A DNA stretch of 64,000 bases from Oscillibacter sp. (GTDB taxonomy: Bacteria > Bacillota > Clostridia > Oscillospirales > Oscillospiraceae), in NCBI GenBank assembly GCA_022797935.1, contig JAAWLO010000002.1, positions 1 through 64,000 of the forward strand. The letters are read 5' to 3'. A model generated the notes under the pieces. The model worked only from the letters and a program-made list of their open reading frames with translations, was not told where the DNA came from and made no database searches. Numbering within the stretch: position 1 is the first letter of the stretch; the number at the start of each line of letters is the position of its first letter. Of the stretch, positions 37,155 to 46,111 are shown piece by piece. Both the position numbers and the translations under genes were made by a program.

Positions 37155-37920
37155 GCTGCGGAATGTGACGAAGATCTACAACCCCGGGACGGTGACCGAG
37201 CAGCGGCTGTTCCAGGATTTTTCCCTGACGGTGGAAGAAGGCCAGTTCGTGACGGTTGTCGGCGGCAATGGCAGCGGCAAAACCTCCCTGCTGAACATCA
37301 TCTGCGGTACGATTCCCATTGAGGGAGGAGACGTGCTGGTGGACGGAACGAGCATCGCCAAGCAGAAGGACTACCAGCGATGCGCCGCGCTGGGCCGGGT
37401 GTACCAGGACCCGTCGGCGGGGACCTGCCCCCATCTGACTGTGCTGGAAAATCTCTCCCTGGCGGACAACAAGGGGAAGGCCTTTGGTCTGAGGCGGGGG
37501 GTGGACCGGCGGCGGGCGGAGTCCTACCGGGAGAAGCTGCGGGCTCTGGACCTGGGGCTGGAGGATAAGCTGGACGTGGGCATGGGGTCTCTCTCCGGCG
37601 GACAGCGGCAGGCCGTGGCCCTGCTGATGGCCACCATGACGCCCCTGCGCTTCCTCATCCTCGACGAGCACACGGCGGCCCTGGACCCCAAGACGGCGGA
37701 GGTCATCATGGCTCTGACGGATCAGGTGGTCCGGGAGAAAGGGCTCACCGCCGTGATGGTGACCCACAACCTCCGCCACGCGGCGGCCTACGGCGACCGG
37801 ATTCTGATGATGAACCAGGGCCGGGTTGTGTTGGACCGGGCCGGAGCGGAGAAACAGGCCACCTCCATGGAGGACATTCTGGAGCAGTTCAACCGGATTT
37901 CGCTGGAGTGCGGAACTTGA
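37147..37920 (+). CDS. ABC transporter ATP-binding protein (TrpZ-like)
   Basis: Walker A GGNGSGKTSLL, LSGGQRQAVALLMA, Walker B LILDEHTAALD. Confidence 0.93.
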   Translation: MLELRNVTKIYNPGTVTEQRLFQDFSLTVEEGQFVTVVGGNGSGKTSLLNIICGTIPIEGGDVLVDGTSIAKQKDYQRCAALGRVYQDPSAGTCPHLTVLENLSLADNKGKAFGLRRGVDRRRAESYREKLRALDLGLEDKLDVGMGSLSGGQRQAVALLMATMTPLRFLILDEHTAALDPKTAEVIMALTDQVVREKGLTAVMVTHNLRHAAAYGDRILMMNQGRVVLDRAGAEKQATSMEDILEQFNRISLECGT

Positions 37921-37934
37921 GATATTGAAATTTT

Positions 37935-37966
37935 CAGGACGGCGCAGTCTGCGCCGTCCTGTTTTG
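37935..37966 (+). terminator. Terminator of the T-box operon
   Basis: caggacggcgca-gtc-tgcgccgtcctg then tttt. Confidence 0.9.
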
Positions 37967-38066
37967 TGCAGGAGAGCCTGGAAATTCTGCCAGAACTTGT
38001 CTGTTGCCTGAAGCGGAGCGGCGGAGTACAATGGAGAGGACTTCATTTCCGGAAAGGAGCGTGCGA

Positions 38067-39731
38067 ATGGGTATCAAGCGCCGCCTGGGGGCCCTGCTGC
38101 TGGCCCTGTTTCTTGTGACCGCACTCAGCGAGCCGGGGCAGGCCGGGCCGCCAAAGAACGGGGAAGCGGTGGGCTACTATGCCGCCTGGGCCGCCGGGCA
38201 GGGCTACAAACCAGAGGATATCCCGGCGGAACGGTTTACCCAGATCAATTACGCCTTCGCCAAAATCGAGAATGGTCTTCTGGTCCTGGAGAATCCGGAG
38301 CGGGACCGGGGCCTGCTGAAGCGTCTCGCCGCCCTGCGGAGCCGGAATCCGGACCTGAAAATTGTTCTCTCGGTAGGGGGGTGGGACGGGTCCGGAGGTT
38401 TTTCCGACGCGGCCTCCAGCGATTCCCGGCGGAGAATCTTTGCCCGGAGCTGTTTGGAGCTGCTGCAGGATACGGGTCTGGACGGCCTGGACCTGGATTG
38501 GGAGTATCCCGTTTCCGGCGGCGCCGCCGGTACGGTCCACCGGCCTCAGGACAAGCAGAATTTCACGCTGCTGCTGAAAACGCTTCGGGAGACCCTGGGA
38601 CAGAAGTACCGGCTGACCATAGCCGGGGCGCTGGGCAGCGGCTATCTGAATCAGATTGAGCCCCAGGCGGCGGCGGAGCAGGTGGACCATATTTTTCTCA
38701 TGGCCTACGACGTCCACGGGCCCTGGGACCGTTATACGGACTTCAACGCACCCCTTTACACGCCCACAGATGCCTCGCCCCAACAGCGAAGCAGTGTGGA
38801 CAGCGGGTTATCGGCCTGGCTGGACCGGGGAGTTCCGCCGGAAAAGCTGATATTGGGGATGCCTCTCTACGGCTACATATACCACGGGGTGTCCAGCCGG
38901 AACAACGGCCTCTACAACCGCTATGACCGCGCCCAATCCATCCCCTGGAACCGGGTGAAAAGCGAGTACCTGAACCACACGGCCTATCTCCAGCTGCGCC
39001 ACCCGGAGGCGGAGACGCCCTATCTGTACGGAAACCGGACCTTCCTCTCCTATGACGACCCGGCCTCCATAGCCGCCAAAGCCGCGCTGGCCCGAAAACG
39101 GGGGCTTGGCGGCGTGGGCTTCTGGGAGCTGTCCCAGGATGCGGCGGGAGAGCTGACGGAGAGTGCCTGGACTGCCTGGAACGGCGGGGGCTTTCTGGAC
39201 GTGCCCCACGACGTTTGGTATGCCGGAGCCGTGGAGGCGGTGTGTGCCGCCGGGCTGATGAAGGGCACCGGACCGGGGACCTTTTCCCCCGGAGCGGCGG
39301 TGACCCGGGGGCAGATTGCCACGATTGTCCACCGTCTGGCGGGAGAGCCCGCCGCAGGGGGAACGGCCTTTTCGGACGCGCCTTCCTCCGCCTATTACGG
39401 CAGAGCGGTTGCCTGGGCGGCGGAGACGGGAGTCGTGACAGGCTTTGCCGATGGAACCTTCCGGCCGGACCTGCCGGTGACCCGCCAGCAGCTGGCGGCG
39501 ATTTTCTGGCGCTATGCCGTTCTCCAGGGAAAGGACAGCGGAAAACGGGCGGCGCTGGAGGACTGCCGGGATTTCGGTCAAGTTGGCGCTTACGCCCGGG
39601 AACCCCTGTCCTGGGCCGCAGCAGAGGGAATTTTGCAGGGGACGAAGGGGGGAGACCTCCTCCCCCAGGGAACCGCTGCCCGGGGACAGACGGCGGTGAT
39701 GCTGGAGCGTTTTCAGCGGCTGCTGGCGTAA
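38067..39731 (+). CDS. GH18 glycosidase with C-terminal SLH (S-layer homology) domains
   Basis: Signal peptide; catalytic 'GLDGLDLDWEYP' (DxxDxDxE); SLH 'DVPHDVWYAGAVEAVCAAGLMKGTGPGTFSPGAAVTRGQIATIVHRLAG' and two further repeats. Confidence 0.92.
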   Translation: MGIKRRLGALLLALFLVTALSEPGQAGPPKNGEAVGYYAAWAAGQGYKPEDIPAERFTQINYAFAKIENGLLVLENPERDRGLLKRLAALRSRNPDLKIVLSVGGWDGSGGFSDAASSDSRRRIFARSCLELLQDTGLDGLDLDWEYPVSGGAAGTVHRPQDKQNFTLLLKTLRETLGQKYRLTIAGALGSGYLNQIEPQAAAEQVDHIFLMAYDVHGPWDRYTDFNAPLYTPTDASPQQRSSVDSGLSAWLDRGVPPEKLILGMPLYGYIYHGVSSRNNGLYNRYDRAQSIPWNRVKSEYLNHTAYLQLRHPEAETPYLYGNRTFLSYDDPASIAAKAALARKRGLGGVGFWELSQDAAGELTESAWTAWNGGGFLDVPHDVWYAGAVEAVCAAGLMKGTGPGTFSPGAAVTRGQIATIVHRLAGEPAAGGTAFSDAPSSAYYGRAVAWAAETGVVTGFADGTFRPDLPVTRQQLAAIFWRYAVLQGKDSGKRAALEDCRDFGQVGAYAREPLSWAAAEGILQGTKGGDLLPQGTAARGQTAVMLERFQRLLA

Positions 39732-39757
39732 GAGCGTTCCCCAGGTCCTGCTGTTCT

Positions 39758-39793
39758 GAGCCCCAGACGGTGCGTGCGCACGGTCTGGGGCTC
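39758..39793. other. Perfect 11-bp inverted repeat after GH18 gene
   Basis: gagccccagac...gtctggggctc; no strong T tract. Confidence 0.5.
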
Positions 39794-39836
39794 TGCTTAT
39801 GCTGCGGAACGAAAACCGGGCGGAACAAAAACGGGA

Positions 39837-39865
39837 TTGAAACGCCGCTGGAAATGCGCTATAAT
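39837..39865 (+). promoter_or_regulatory. Sigma-A promoter of the HscC-like gene
   Basis: TTGAAA-N17-TATAAT; no CIRCE. Confidence 0.75.
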
Positions 39866-39918
39866 CAGAGCCGAAAACCCAGGCTTGGGACAATTTTCAG
39901 GAAACGGGGGAATCCGGC

Positions 39919-41628
39919 ATGGCAGTGATTGGAATCGATCTGGGAACCACCAACAGTCTGGCCTGTGTCTTCCGGAAGGGCAGAGCGGAACTGATTCCAA
40001 ACGGCTTGGGCGCTTACCAGACCCGAAGCGCCGTCAGCCTTCTGGAGGATGGGACGGTTCTCACCGGCGCGGCGGCGGCGGAACGTCTGGTGACCCACCC
40101 GGAGACCTCAGCGGCCTCCTTCAAAGTCTGGATGGGGACGGAACGGACCGTCCGGCTGGGGGAGCGGGACTTTACGCCGGAGGAGCTGTCGGCCTTTGTT
40201 CTCCGGCAGCTGAAGGCGGACGCGGAGCGTTATCTGGGGGAGGAGGTGCGGGAGGCTGTCATCAGTGTCCCGGCTTATTTCAACGACAACCAGCGCTGTG
40301 CCACGAAACTGGCCGCCCAGCTGGCGGGGCTGACGGTGGAGCGCCTCATCAACGAGCCCTCGGCTGCGGCGCTGTACCACCGGCAGGCGGCGGGAAGCGG
40401 CGACGGGCAGATGATGGTGGTGGACTTCGGCGGCGGCACGCTGGACGTGAGTCTGGTGGAGTGCTTTGAAAATATCATAGAAATCACGGCCATCGCCGGG
40501 GACAACCGCCTGGGGGGCAACGACATTGACCAAGCGGTTGCCCGCCGCTTCTGCCAGGAAAATGGGCTGGTGCTGGAGGAGCTGCCTCCTGCCGCCCAGG
40601 CGTCTCTTCTGGGGCAGGCGGAGACGGTGAAGCGGGTGCTGTCCGCCGCCCCGGCGGCGGTAATGGCCCTCCAGACGGAGACGGGGCGCTGGAGCTTTAC
40701 CCTGACCCGGCCATTGCTGCGGGAGCTGTGCGCCCCCGTGTTCCGCCGTGTGGGGGAAGTCATCCGCCGGGCGCTGCAGAACCATGGACGGGAAAGCCGG
40801 GTGGATCAGGTGGTCCTGGTGGGCGGGTCGGCCCAGATGCCGGTGTTCGGCGATTTTTTGGAGGAGCTTTTTGGACGCCGCCCCGCTGTGGCCGCCCAGC
40901 CTGGGGAGACCGTCGCGCTGGGCGTGGGCCTGTGCGCGGGCATCAAGGAGCGGGCTCAGGACCTGCGGGACCTGGTGATGACGGACGTCTGTCCCTTTTC
41001 CCTGGGGGTGGCCACCTACAGTCACGCCCGCGACAAGACGCCGCACATGGCGTTCCTCATCCCCCGCAGCAGTATGCTGCCCGCCAGTCACCAGCAGACC
41101 TTCTACACGCTGTTCCACAACCAGAGGGCCCTGCGTTTTGAAATCTACCAGGGTGAGGGCTACTACGCTTCGGAGAACCTGAAACTGGGAGAACTGGAGG
41201 TGCAGGTGCCGCCAGGGCCTCCGGGCGAGCAGTCCGCCTGCGTTACCTTTACGTATGACATTGACGGGGTGCTCCATGTCAGCGCCCGCAGCAGCGGCGG
41301 GGACTACCGGGACCGGCTGATTCTCAATCCCCGTCTCCGGCTCAGCGGCGAGGCCCTGGAACAGGCGCGGGCACGGCTGGAGGAAGTCCGGCTGGCCGCG
41401 CGGAACGAAGGGGACCGGCTGCTGACGGAGCGGGCCCTGCGGCTGTACGAGGAGCTTCCCCCCACCCGGCGGGATGAGGCCGCCTGGCTGCTTCAGCGCT
41501 TTCAGATAGCGGAAGAGGGGGACCGGATTGAGCGGGAAAAGGCCCGGCGGGCTCTGGCAGAAGGCCTGGACCGCCTGGAGGAGTGGCTGCACAGGGATCC
41601 CTTCGGCTTTTGGCCGGAGGAGGAGTAA
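39919..41628 (+). CDS. HscC-like Hsp70-family chaperone
   Basis: '[27 protein letters not shown]', 'VVDFGGGTLDVSLVE', and HscC-type 'TDVCPFSLGVATY'. Confidence 0.88.
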   Translation: MAVIGIDLGTTNSLACVFRKGRAELIPNGLGAYQTRSAVSLLEDGTVLTGAAAAERLVTHPETSAASFKVWMGTERTVRLGERDFTPEELSAFVLRQLKADAERYLGEEVREAVISVPAYFNDNQRCATKLAAQLAGLTVERLINEPSAAALYHRQAAGSGDGQMMVVDFGGGTLDVSLVECFENIIEITAIAGDNRLGGNDIDQAVARRFCQENGLVLEELPPAAQASLLGQAETVKRVLSAAPAAVMALQTETGRWSFTLTRPLLRELCAPVFRRVGEVIRRALQNHGRESRVDQVVLVGGSAQMPVFGDFLEELFGRRPAVAAQPGETVALGVGLCAGIKERAQDLRDLVMTDVCPFSLGVATYSHARDKTPHMAFLIPRSSMLPASHQQTFYTLFHNQRALRFEIYQGEGYYASENLKLGELEVQVPPGPPGEQSACVTFTYDIDGVLHVSARSSGGDYRDRLILNPRLRLSGEALEQARARLEEVRLAARNEGDRLLTERALRLYEELPPTRRDEAAWLLQRFQIAEEGDRIEREKARRALAEGLDRLEEWLHRDPFGFWPEEE

Positions 41629-41639
41629 AGGAGATTGCC

Positions 41640-44600
41640 ATGGACTGGATTTGGAGTATGCTGGAAATCGAGCCCACCCGGAACCCGGTGGAGATCAGAC
41701 GGGCCTACGCCCGCTTGACGGGAAACTATCACCCGGAGGAGGACCCGGAGGGCTTTCTGCGCCTGCGGCAGGCCTATCAGGCGGCGCTGGCCTGGGCGGA
41801 GGGAGCGGATTCGCCGGAGGACCCGGAGGACGGTTCCTGGGAAATGGAGGAAGAAGAGCCGGAATCCGGCGGCTGGCGTCTGCGGGAGCCCGAGACGCCG
41901 GAGGAGGGAAACCCCTACCGGGACCATCCGGCGGTGCGGACCTTCGCGGAGCTGTATGGCGGCAAACAGCGCCGGGATTCCCGCCGGTGGATGGAGTACG
42001 TCACCTCCCCCGCTTTTCTGGAGGTCATGCGCCAGCCGGATTTTACGGCGCAGCTGCTGGCGGAAGTTGAGAAGACGGAGGAGCCGCCCAGCCGGGAGTT
42101 GCTGACCTGGCTTTCCGCAGCCTATCAGTACGCCCGGCAGGAGACCCAGGAGGGCCTGCAGTTTCAGCTGGCCCAGGGCGCGGCGTTTGAGGGAATCCGG
42201 TCCATCTTCGAGATTGCGGCCCGAGGTCCCGCACCGAAGCGCTTTGCGGGGGATGCCATGGCCCTGTTCATCAGCTTCTTCGAGTATAACCGCCTCTGCA
42301 CCCTGGCTGAGAGCGGTTGGAGCGAAGCGGCTTTGGAGGAGGCCGGGCAGATTCTGGGCCGCTATGTCACCGCCTATCTGCAGGACAAGTGCGTCAAGCG
42401 GGAGTGGAACGACGTGGAGCGCCACCCGGCCAGCCTGCGGCTTGTGGAGCAGTTTTTCCGGAGAAGAGACCTGCCGGAGACGCTGTACCGGATGCTGTGG
42501 AACAAGCTGAATCTGAAAACGGCTCTCTTCGGCCGGGCGAAGGTACTGTATCAGCCCCTGCGGGAACTGGTGATGGAACGGGTCCCGGGCATAGACAACG
42601 AAGAGGTTCTGAACTTCCGGGAGCTGAACAAGGCTCATGACGCATACCGCTGGAAGGCGGAAAAGCTGGAGCAGGAGGGAGACCCGGCAGGGGCGGCGGC
42701 GGAGACCGAGGCCTTTTTTGCCCGGGAGGATTTCCAGAGGGCGCTGGGAGACCAGCGCTTTGTGGAGGAACAGCTGCTGCATTACTGGCTGGGCATTTAC
42801 CATCCCTCTCTGAGCTTCCAGCAGCGGCTGCTGGCTTATTGTCAGGCCAATTCCGCCATGCCGATGCGGAGCCGGGTGGAAGCGTGGCTGAAGCAGAGCT
42901 TCCAGGACCTGGAGACCCAACGCTGCAACCAGGAGGACGCCGGCGCCCCAGTGCCGGAGGGCATACCGCCGCTGGCCAACCGGCCCTTTTTCCGCTACTG
43001 GCTGCATGTGGGGTTCCACACCGCCAAAGACCCGGACAGCGGCATGCCTCTGCCGGTTTACCTCGAACAGGTCCTGCCCTTCCAGCCCCGGTGGGGGGAA
43101 GCGCTGCTGTCCCGGACCTTCACCACGGTTGTGGAAGGGGCGGACATTGAGCTGCGCTTTCACCGGCGGTATCTGGAATACCGGGTGGAGGGACGGCCGG
43201 TTTACCAGCAGTGCCTCCCGTGGGAGCTGCTGGCGGAACAGAGCGGGGATACGTTCTTCTATCTTCTGCCTATGACCGCCGCCTTCTACAGCCAGCGGGA
43301 TACGGTGTATCCGGAACTGCTGCGCCGTCTGGAGGGCACTGCCGCCCCGGCGGAGGAACAGGCTTTTCTGGCGGGCTGCCTGACGGATTACCTCTGCCGT
43401 CTCCCCGCCCTGGAGGACCCGGAGGGGGATCCCCTGGCGGCGCTGCCTCTGGAACTCTTTGCCGAGGATGAGGAGCGGCTGTTTGGCGCGTCCTGGTATC
43501 CCCGGGAAGGGGTGCTGCTGCTGTTTGAGCAGACGGCTGGCGGACGGCGGGCGCTGCCGCGGGGAGAGTATGAAGGCCTTTTTGACGAAGACGCGGCCCT
43601 GTCCGTGGCCCGGCGGCTGCTGGATGAGGTGGTGTCCCCGGTATCCTTCCATCTCTCCCGGCTGCGGGAGCTGCCCATGCGGGCTTACGCCCAGCCCCTG
43701 CGGGGACCGGAGGTCTTTCTGGAGGGGGAGGAGACGGAGAAGGGGGATGTCATCCTGCCGGAAGAAGTGCTGGCGGAGCAGCTGCGCCGTTTCGCGGAGG
43801 GAGAGCTGCGGCGGCTGGAAATCCACTGGTACAGCTATGACCTGGTGTTTGTCTGGGACCGGGCGGGATACGCCTGTTTCCTCTTTGAGCGGCTCTACAG
43901 TACCTGGTATACCATGCTCTCCCAGCCGGAGGTCTACCAGACCATAGACTGGAAGGACACCGCGTACGTCCCCTTCGGCCTGGGAAAGCTGCCCGCATAC
44001 TGCCTGTTCCGGGATACCGGCGGCATCTTCCGGAATCTGGACCTGGTCTTTGCCCAGCTGGAACAGGGCCGTCCGGAGACCCGGTTCGGGGACCGGTGGC
44101 TCTGGGCCTCCCACACGGACCTCCATGATTCCAAGCACAGGAAGCTCATGGCCCAACAGAAGCTGGCGGGCTATCCGCCGGAGCGGGGGCGGAATTACAT
44201 TCTTGCCAAGTTCGTTTTCCGGCAGCATCCGCAGGCGCTGGAGGTTCTGACAACGGAGGGGGAACGGACCCGGACGGAAATCCGCAGCGGCACCTATGGC
44301 CAGGCGGGCGAGGCGTTGGTTCACTTCATGCAGGGCAAGCTGGCCCGCCTGCGGCTGACCTGGGAGGCGGATACGCCGGAGGCCCGGCACTTGGTGCTGC
44401 TACAGGATGGCGGGCGCTATCAGATGGTCTGGCTTCAGGACGGCAAGCGCCGGGCGGAGTTCTATGTGGCGGATGTCCCTGCCTATCTGAAGGTGGAGGG
44501 AAAGAAGTATCCCAAAGAGACCTTCCTGGGCCGGACGGTGCCGGCGTATCTGGTTCACGGGGACCTGAAGCGGATTCGGAACGGTCTGGACCTGCTGCTG

Positions 44601-44714
44601 GACGACATGGACAACACCGCCCCGGTGACGAATCAGTTTGCGGAGTTTGCGTCGGAGAGCCCGGTAAAAGCCCGGCCTTACGAGGATATTCGGGCGGAAT
44701 TGATTCCGGAGTGA
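41640..44714 (+). CDS. ~1024-aa protein with N-terminal degenerate J domain, remainder unknown
   Basis: 'DWIWSMLEIEPTRNPVEIRRAYARLTGNYHPEEDPEGFLRLRQAYQAAL': J-like with HPE in place of HPD; 11-nt gap after the Hsp70 gene. Confidence 0.8.
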   Translation: MDWIWSMLEIEPTRNPVEIRRAYARLTGNYHPEEDPEGFLRLRQAYQAALAWAEGADSPEDPEDGSWEMEEEEPESGGWRLREPETPEEGNPYRDHPAVRTFAELYGGKQRRDSRRWMEYVTSPAFLEVMRQPDFTAQLLAEVEKTEEPPSRELLTWLSAAYQYARQETQEGLQFQLAQGAAFEGIRSIFEIAARGPAPKRFAGDAMALFISFFEYNRLCTLAESGWSEAALEEAGQILGRYVTAYLQDKCVKREWNDVERHPASLRLVEQFFRRRDLPETLYRMLWNKLNLKTALFGRAKVLYQPLRELVMERVPGIDNEEVLNFRELNKAHDAYRWKAEKLEQEGDPAGAAAETEAFFAREDFQRALGDQRFVEEQLLHYWLGIYHPSLSFQQRLLAYCQANSAMPMRSRVEAWLKQSFQDLETQRCNQEDAGAPVPEGIPPLANRPFFRYWLHVGFHTAKDPDSGMPLPVYLEQVLPFQPRWGEALLSRTFTTVVEGADIELRFHRRYLEYRVEGRPVYQQCLPWELLAEQSGDTFFYLLPMTAAFYSQRDTVYPELLRRLEGTAAPAEEQAFLAGCLTDYLCRLPALEDPEGDPLAALPLELFAEDEERLFGASWYPREGVLLLFEQTAGGRRALPRGEYEGLFDEDAALSVARRLLDEVVSPVSFHLSRLRELPMRAYAQPLRGPEVFLEGEETEKGDVILPEEVLAEQLRRFAEGELRRLEIHWYSYDLVFVWDRAGYACFLFERLYSTWYTMLSQPEVYQTIDWKDTAYVPFGLGKLPAYCLFRDTGGIFRNLDLVFAQLEQGRPETRFGDRWLWASHTDLHDSKHRKLMAQQKLAGYPPERGRNYILAKFVFRQHPQALEVLTTEGERTRTEIRSGTYGQAGEALVHFMQGKLARLRLTWEADTPEARHLVLLQDGGRYQMVWLQDGKRRAEFYVADVPAYLKVEGKKYPKETFLGRTVPAYLVHGDLKRIRNGLDLLLDDMDNTAPVTNQFAEFASESPVKARPYEDIRAELIPE

Positions 44715-44731
44715 GAAACGATTTCCGGCTT

Positions 44732-44768
44732 AAAAAAAGCACTGGGTGTTTCACCCAGTGCTTTTTTG
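44732..44768. terminator. Bidirectional terminator
   Basis: aaaaaagcactgggtg-ttt-cacccagtgctttttt. Confidence 0.92.
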
Positions 44769-44788
44769 TTTTTCCCCTGTCCCGGGAC

Positions 44789-45055
44789 TCACGCGCCTTC
44801 CAGCAGCTGGACCCGGGGATTTTCCGCCGCCGCCCGCCGCAGCAGAGCGGTCAGGGCCCGGCCCCGGGGCCCAAGACGTTCCTCCAGGGCCGCCGGGTCT
44901 TTCAGGTGGACCGTGACGTCCTCCTGGAGATCTGTCAGGCAGTCGAAGAGGGCATCCAGATTCCGCCCGTAATACACCGGCAGGCGCAGAGCCTCCGCGA
45001 AACGGTCGTGAATTTCCTCCAGGCTTTCCTGGCCGTGCAGAAGGATTTCAGTCAT
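44789..45055 (-). CDS. Barstar-family ribonuclease inhibitor
   Basis: 'RFAEALRLPVYYGRNLDALFDCLTDLQEDVTVHLKD' barstar motif; 88 aa. Confidence 0.92.
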   Translation of the reverse strand: MTEILLHGQESLEEIHDRFAEALRLPVYYGRNLDALFDCLTDLQEDVTVHLKDPAALEERLGPRGRALTALLRRAAAENPRVQLLEGA

Positions 45056-45674
45056 AACCCTCGTCTCCATACAGCAGCTGGAAGGACTCGTAGTGATCTT
45101 CCGTGTAGTAGATGAGACCGTCATTGGAGAAGACAATCCGCTTGGCGCCCCGGCTTTTGGCCCCCAGGGTGTCAATGTCGCACTCCGTGTAGGTCCGGCC
45201 CTCCGCCTCCGGCAGAAGGCCCTCGTAGTTGCCGAAGCGGTTCCCGCCGATGCACATCCCCGGGGCGTAGGGCTCCAGAGACCCGCCGGACCAGCCCAGC
45301 TCCTGGGCCTCCCGCTTGGTGATGAAGTTGTCCGGCAGGTGGCCGTACAGGTAAAGATAGAGGGCCACATCTTCCTTGGTGGTATAGCTCCCGTCCTCCG
45401 CCAGAAGCGGTTCCACAGCCTCCGGCGTGTCCGGAGGCGCCACCGCGCCGGTAAGGCCGTCCGGCAGAGTGTCCCCGCCCGGGTCCTCCGGGGCTCCGGT
45501 GTCTTCCGGGAATCCGGCGTCCTCCGAAGAACCGGTGTCTCCGGTTTCCGGAGGCTGGGCCTCTTCCAGAGGGGCGTCCTCCGGCGGGGCTTGAGGCAGA
45601 CCGGCGTCCGTACTGCAGGCGGCCAGGGAGAGCAGCAGGAACGCCGCCAACAGGCCGCTGAGCCAGCGTTTCAT
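45048..45674 (-). CDS. Barnase-family ribonuclease, predicted lipoprotein
   Basis: Lipobox LLSLAACS; 'DVALYLYLYGHLPDNFITKREAQELGW...GRTYTECDIDTLGAKSRGAKRIVFSNDGLIYYTEDHYESF' with barnase catalytic E/R/H positions. Confidence 0.92.
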   Translation of the reverse strand: MKRWLSGLLAAFLLLSLAACSTDAGLPQAPPEDAPLEEAQPPETGDTGSSEDAGFPEDTGAPEDPGGDTLPDGLTGAVAPPDTPEAVEPLLAEDGSYTTKEDVALYLYLYGHLPDNFITKREAQELGWSGGSLEPYAPGMCIGGNRFGNYEGLLPEAEGRTYTECDIDTLGAKSRGAKRIVFSNDGLIYYTEDHYESFQLLYGDEGYD

Positions 45675-46022
45675 AGACAATCATCCTTTCTTATCGTAAA
45701 GCGCTTCTTTTTTGGCTGGGGTTTTCTTCCCGAAAAGAACGAACAGGTAAGGCGCAGGCCAGCCACGACATTCAGAGCCGCCATCCGGGAGGCGGAGAAA
45801 AAGAGTTCCCGGCGGGCCGTCCTGCGGAAGAGAAGGAGCCCGGCGGCCAGGACCAGGGCGAACAGAACGCCGGACAGCAGCATCCAACGGGAGGAGTCCG
45901 ACGATACCGGCCCGTCCGGCAGGGTCACAATGGCGAAGCGCCCCAGGCGGATGGCTGTCTGAAAGCGCAGCCACCCGGAGGCCAAACAAAACAGGGGGGA
46001 CCTTCCACCAGGATTTTCTCAT
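45671..46022 (-). pseudogene. Small membrane-protein gene, apparently frameshifted at a C6 tract
   Basis: SD-ATG start at 46022 (MRKSWWKVPP...) in one frame, hydrophobic TM protein (...WMLLSGVLFALVLAAGLLLF...) in another; removing one C at 45994-45999 joins them. Confidence 0.5.
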
Positions 46023-46056
46023 GGAGAAACCCTCTCCAATCCCGATAATAAACTCT

Positions 46057-46085
46057 ACTATACCATAGTTGAGCAGGTAAGGCAA
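46057..46085 (-). promoter_or_regulatory. Sigma-A promoter of the barnase operon
   Basis: Minus strand TTGCCT-N17-TATAGT. Confidence 0.7.
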
Positions 46086-46111
46086 TTCGCCGCTGAAAAT
46101 TTTCTGTCCGG

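Noticed and set aside
41502-44390. 962-aa minus-strand ORF antisense to the giant J-protein
   Set aside because: High-GC shadow ORF; low-complexity Arg/Pro/Gln/Leu composition, no motifs, fully antisense to a better-supported coding frame with RBS.
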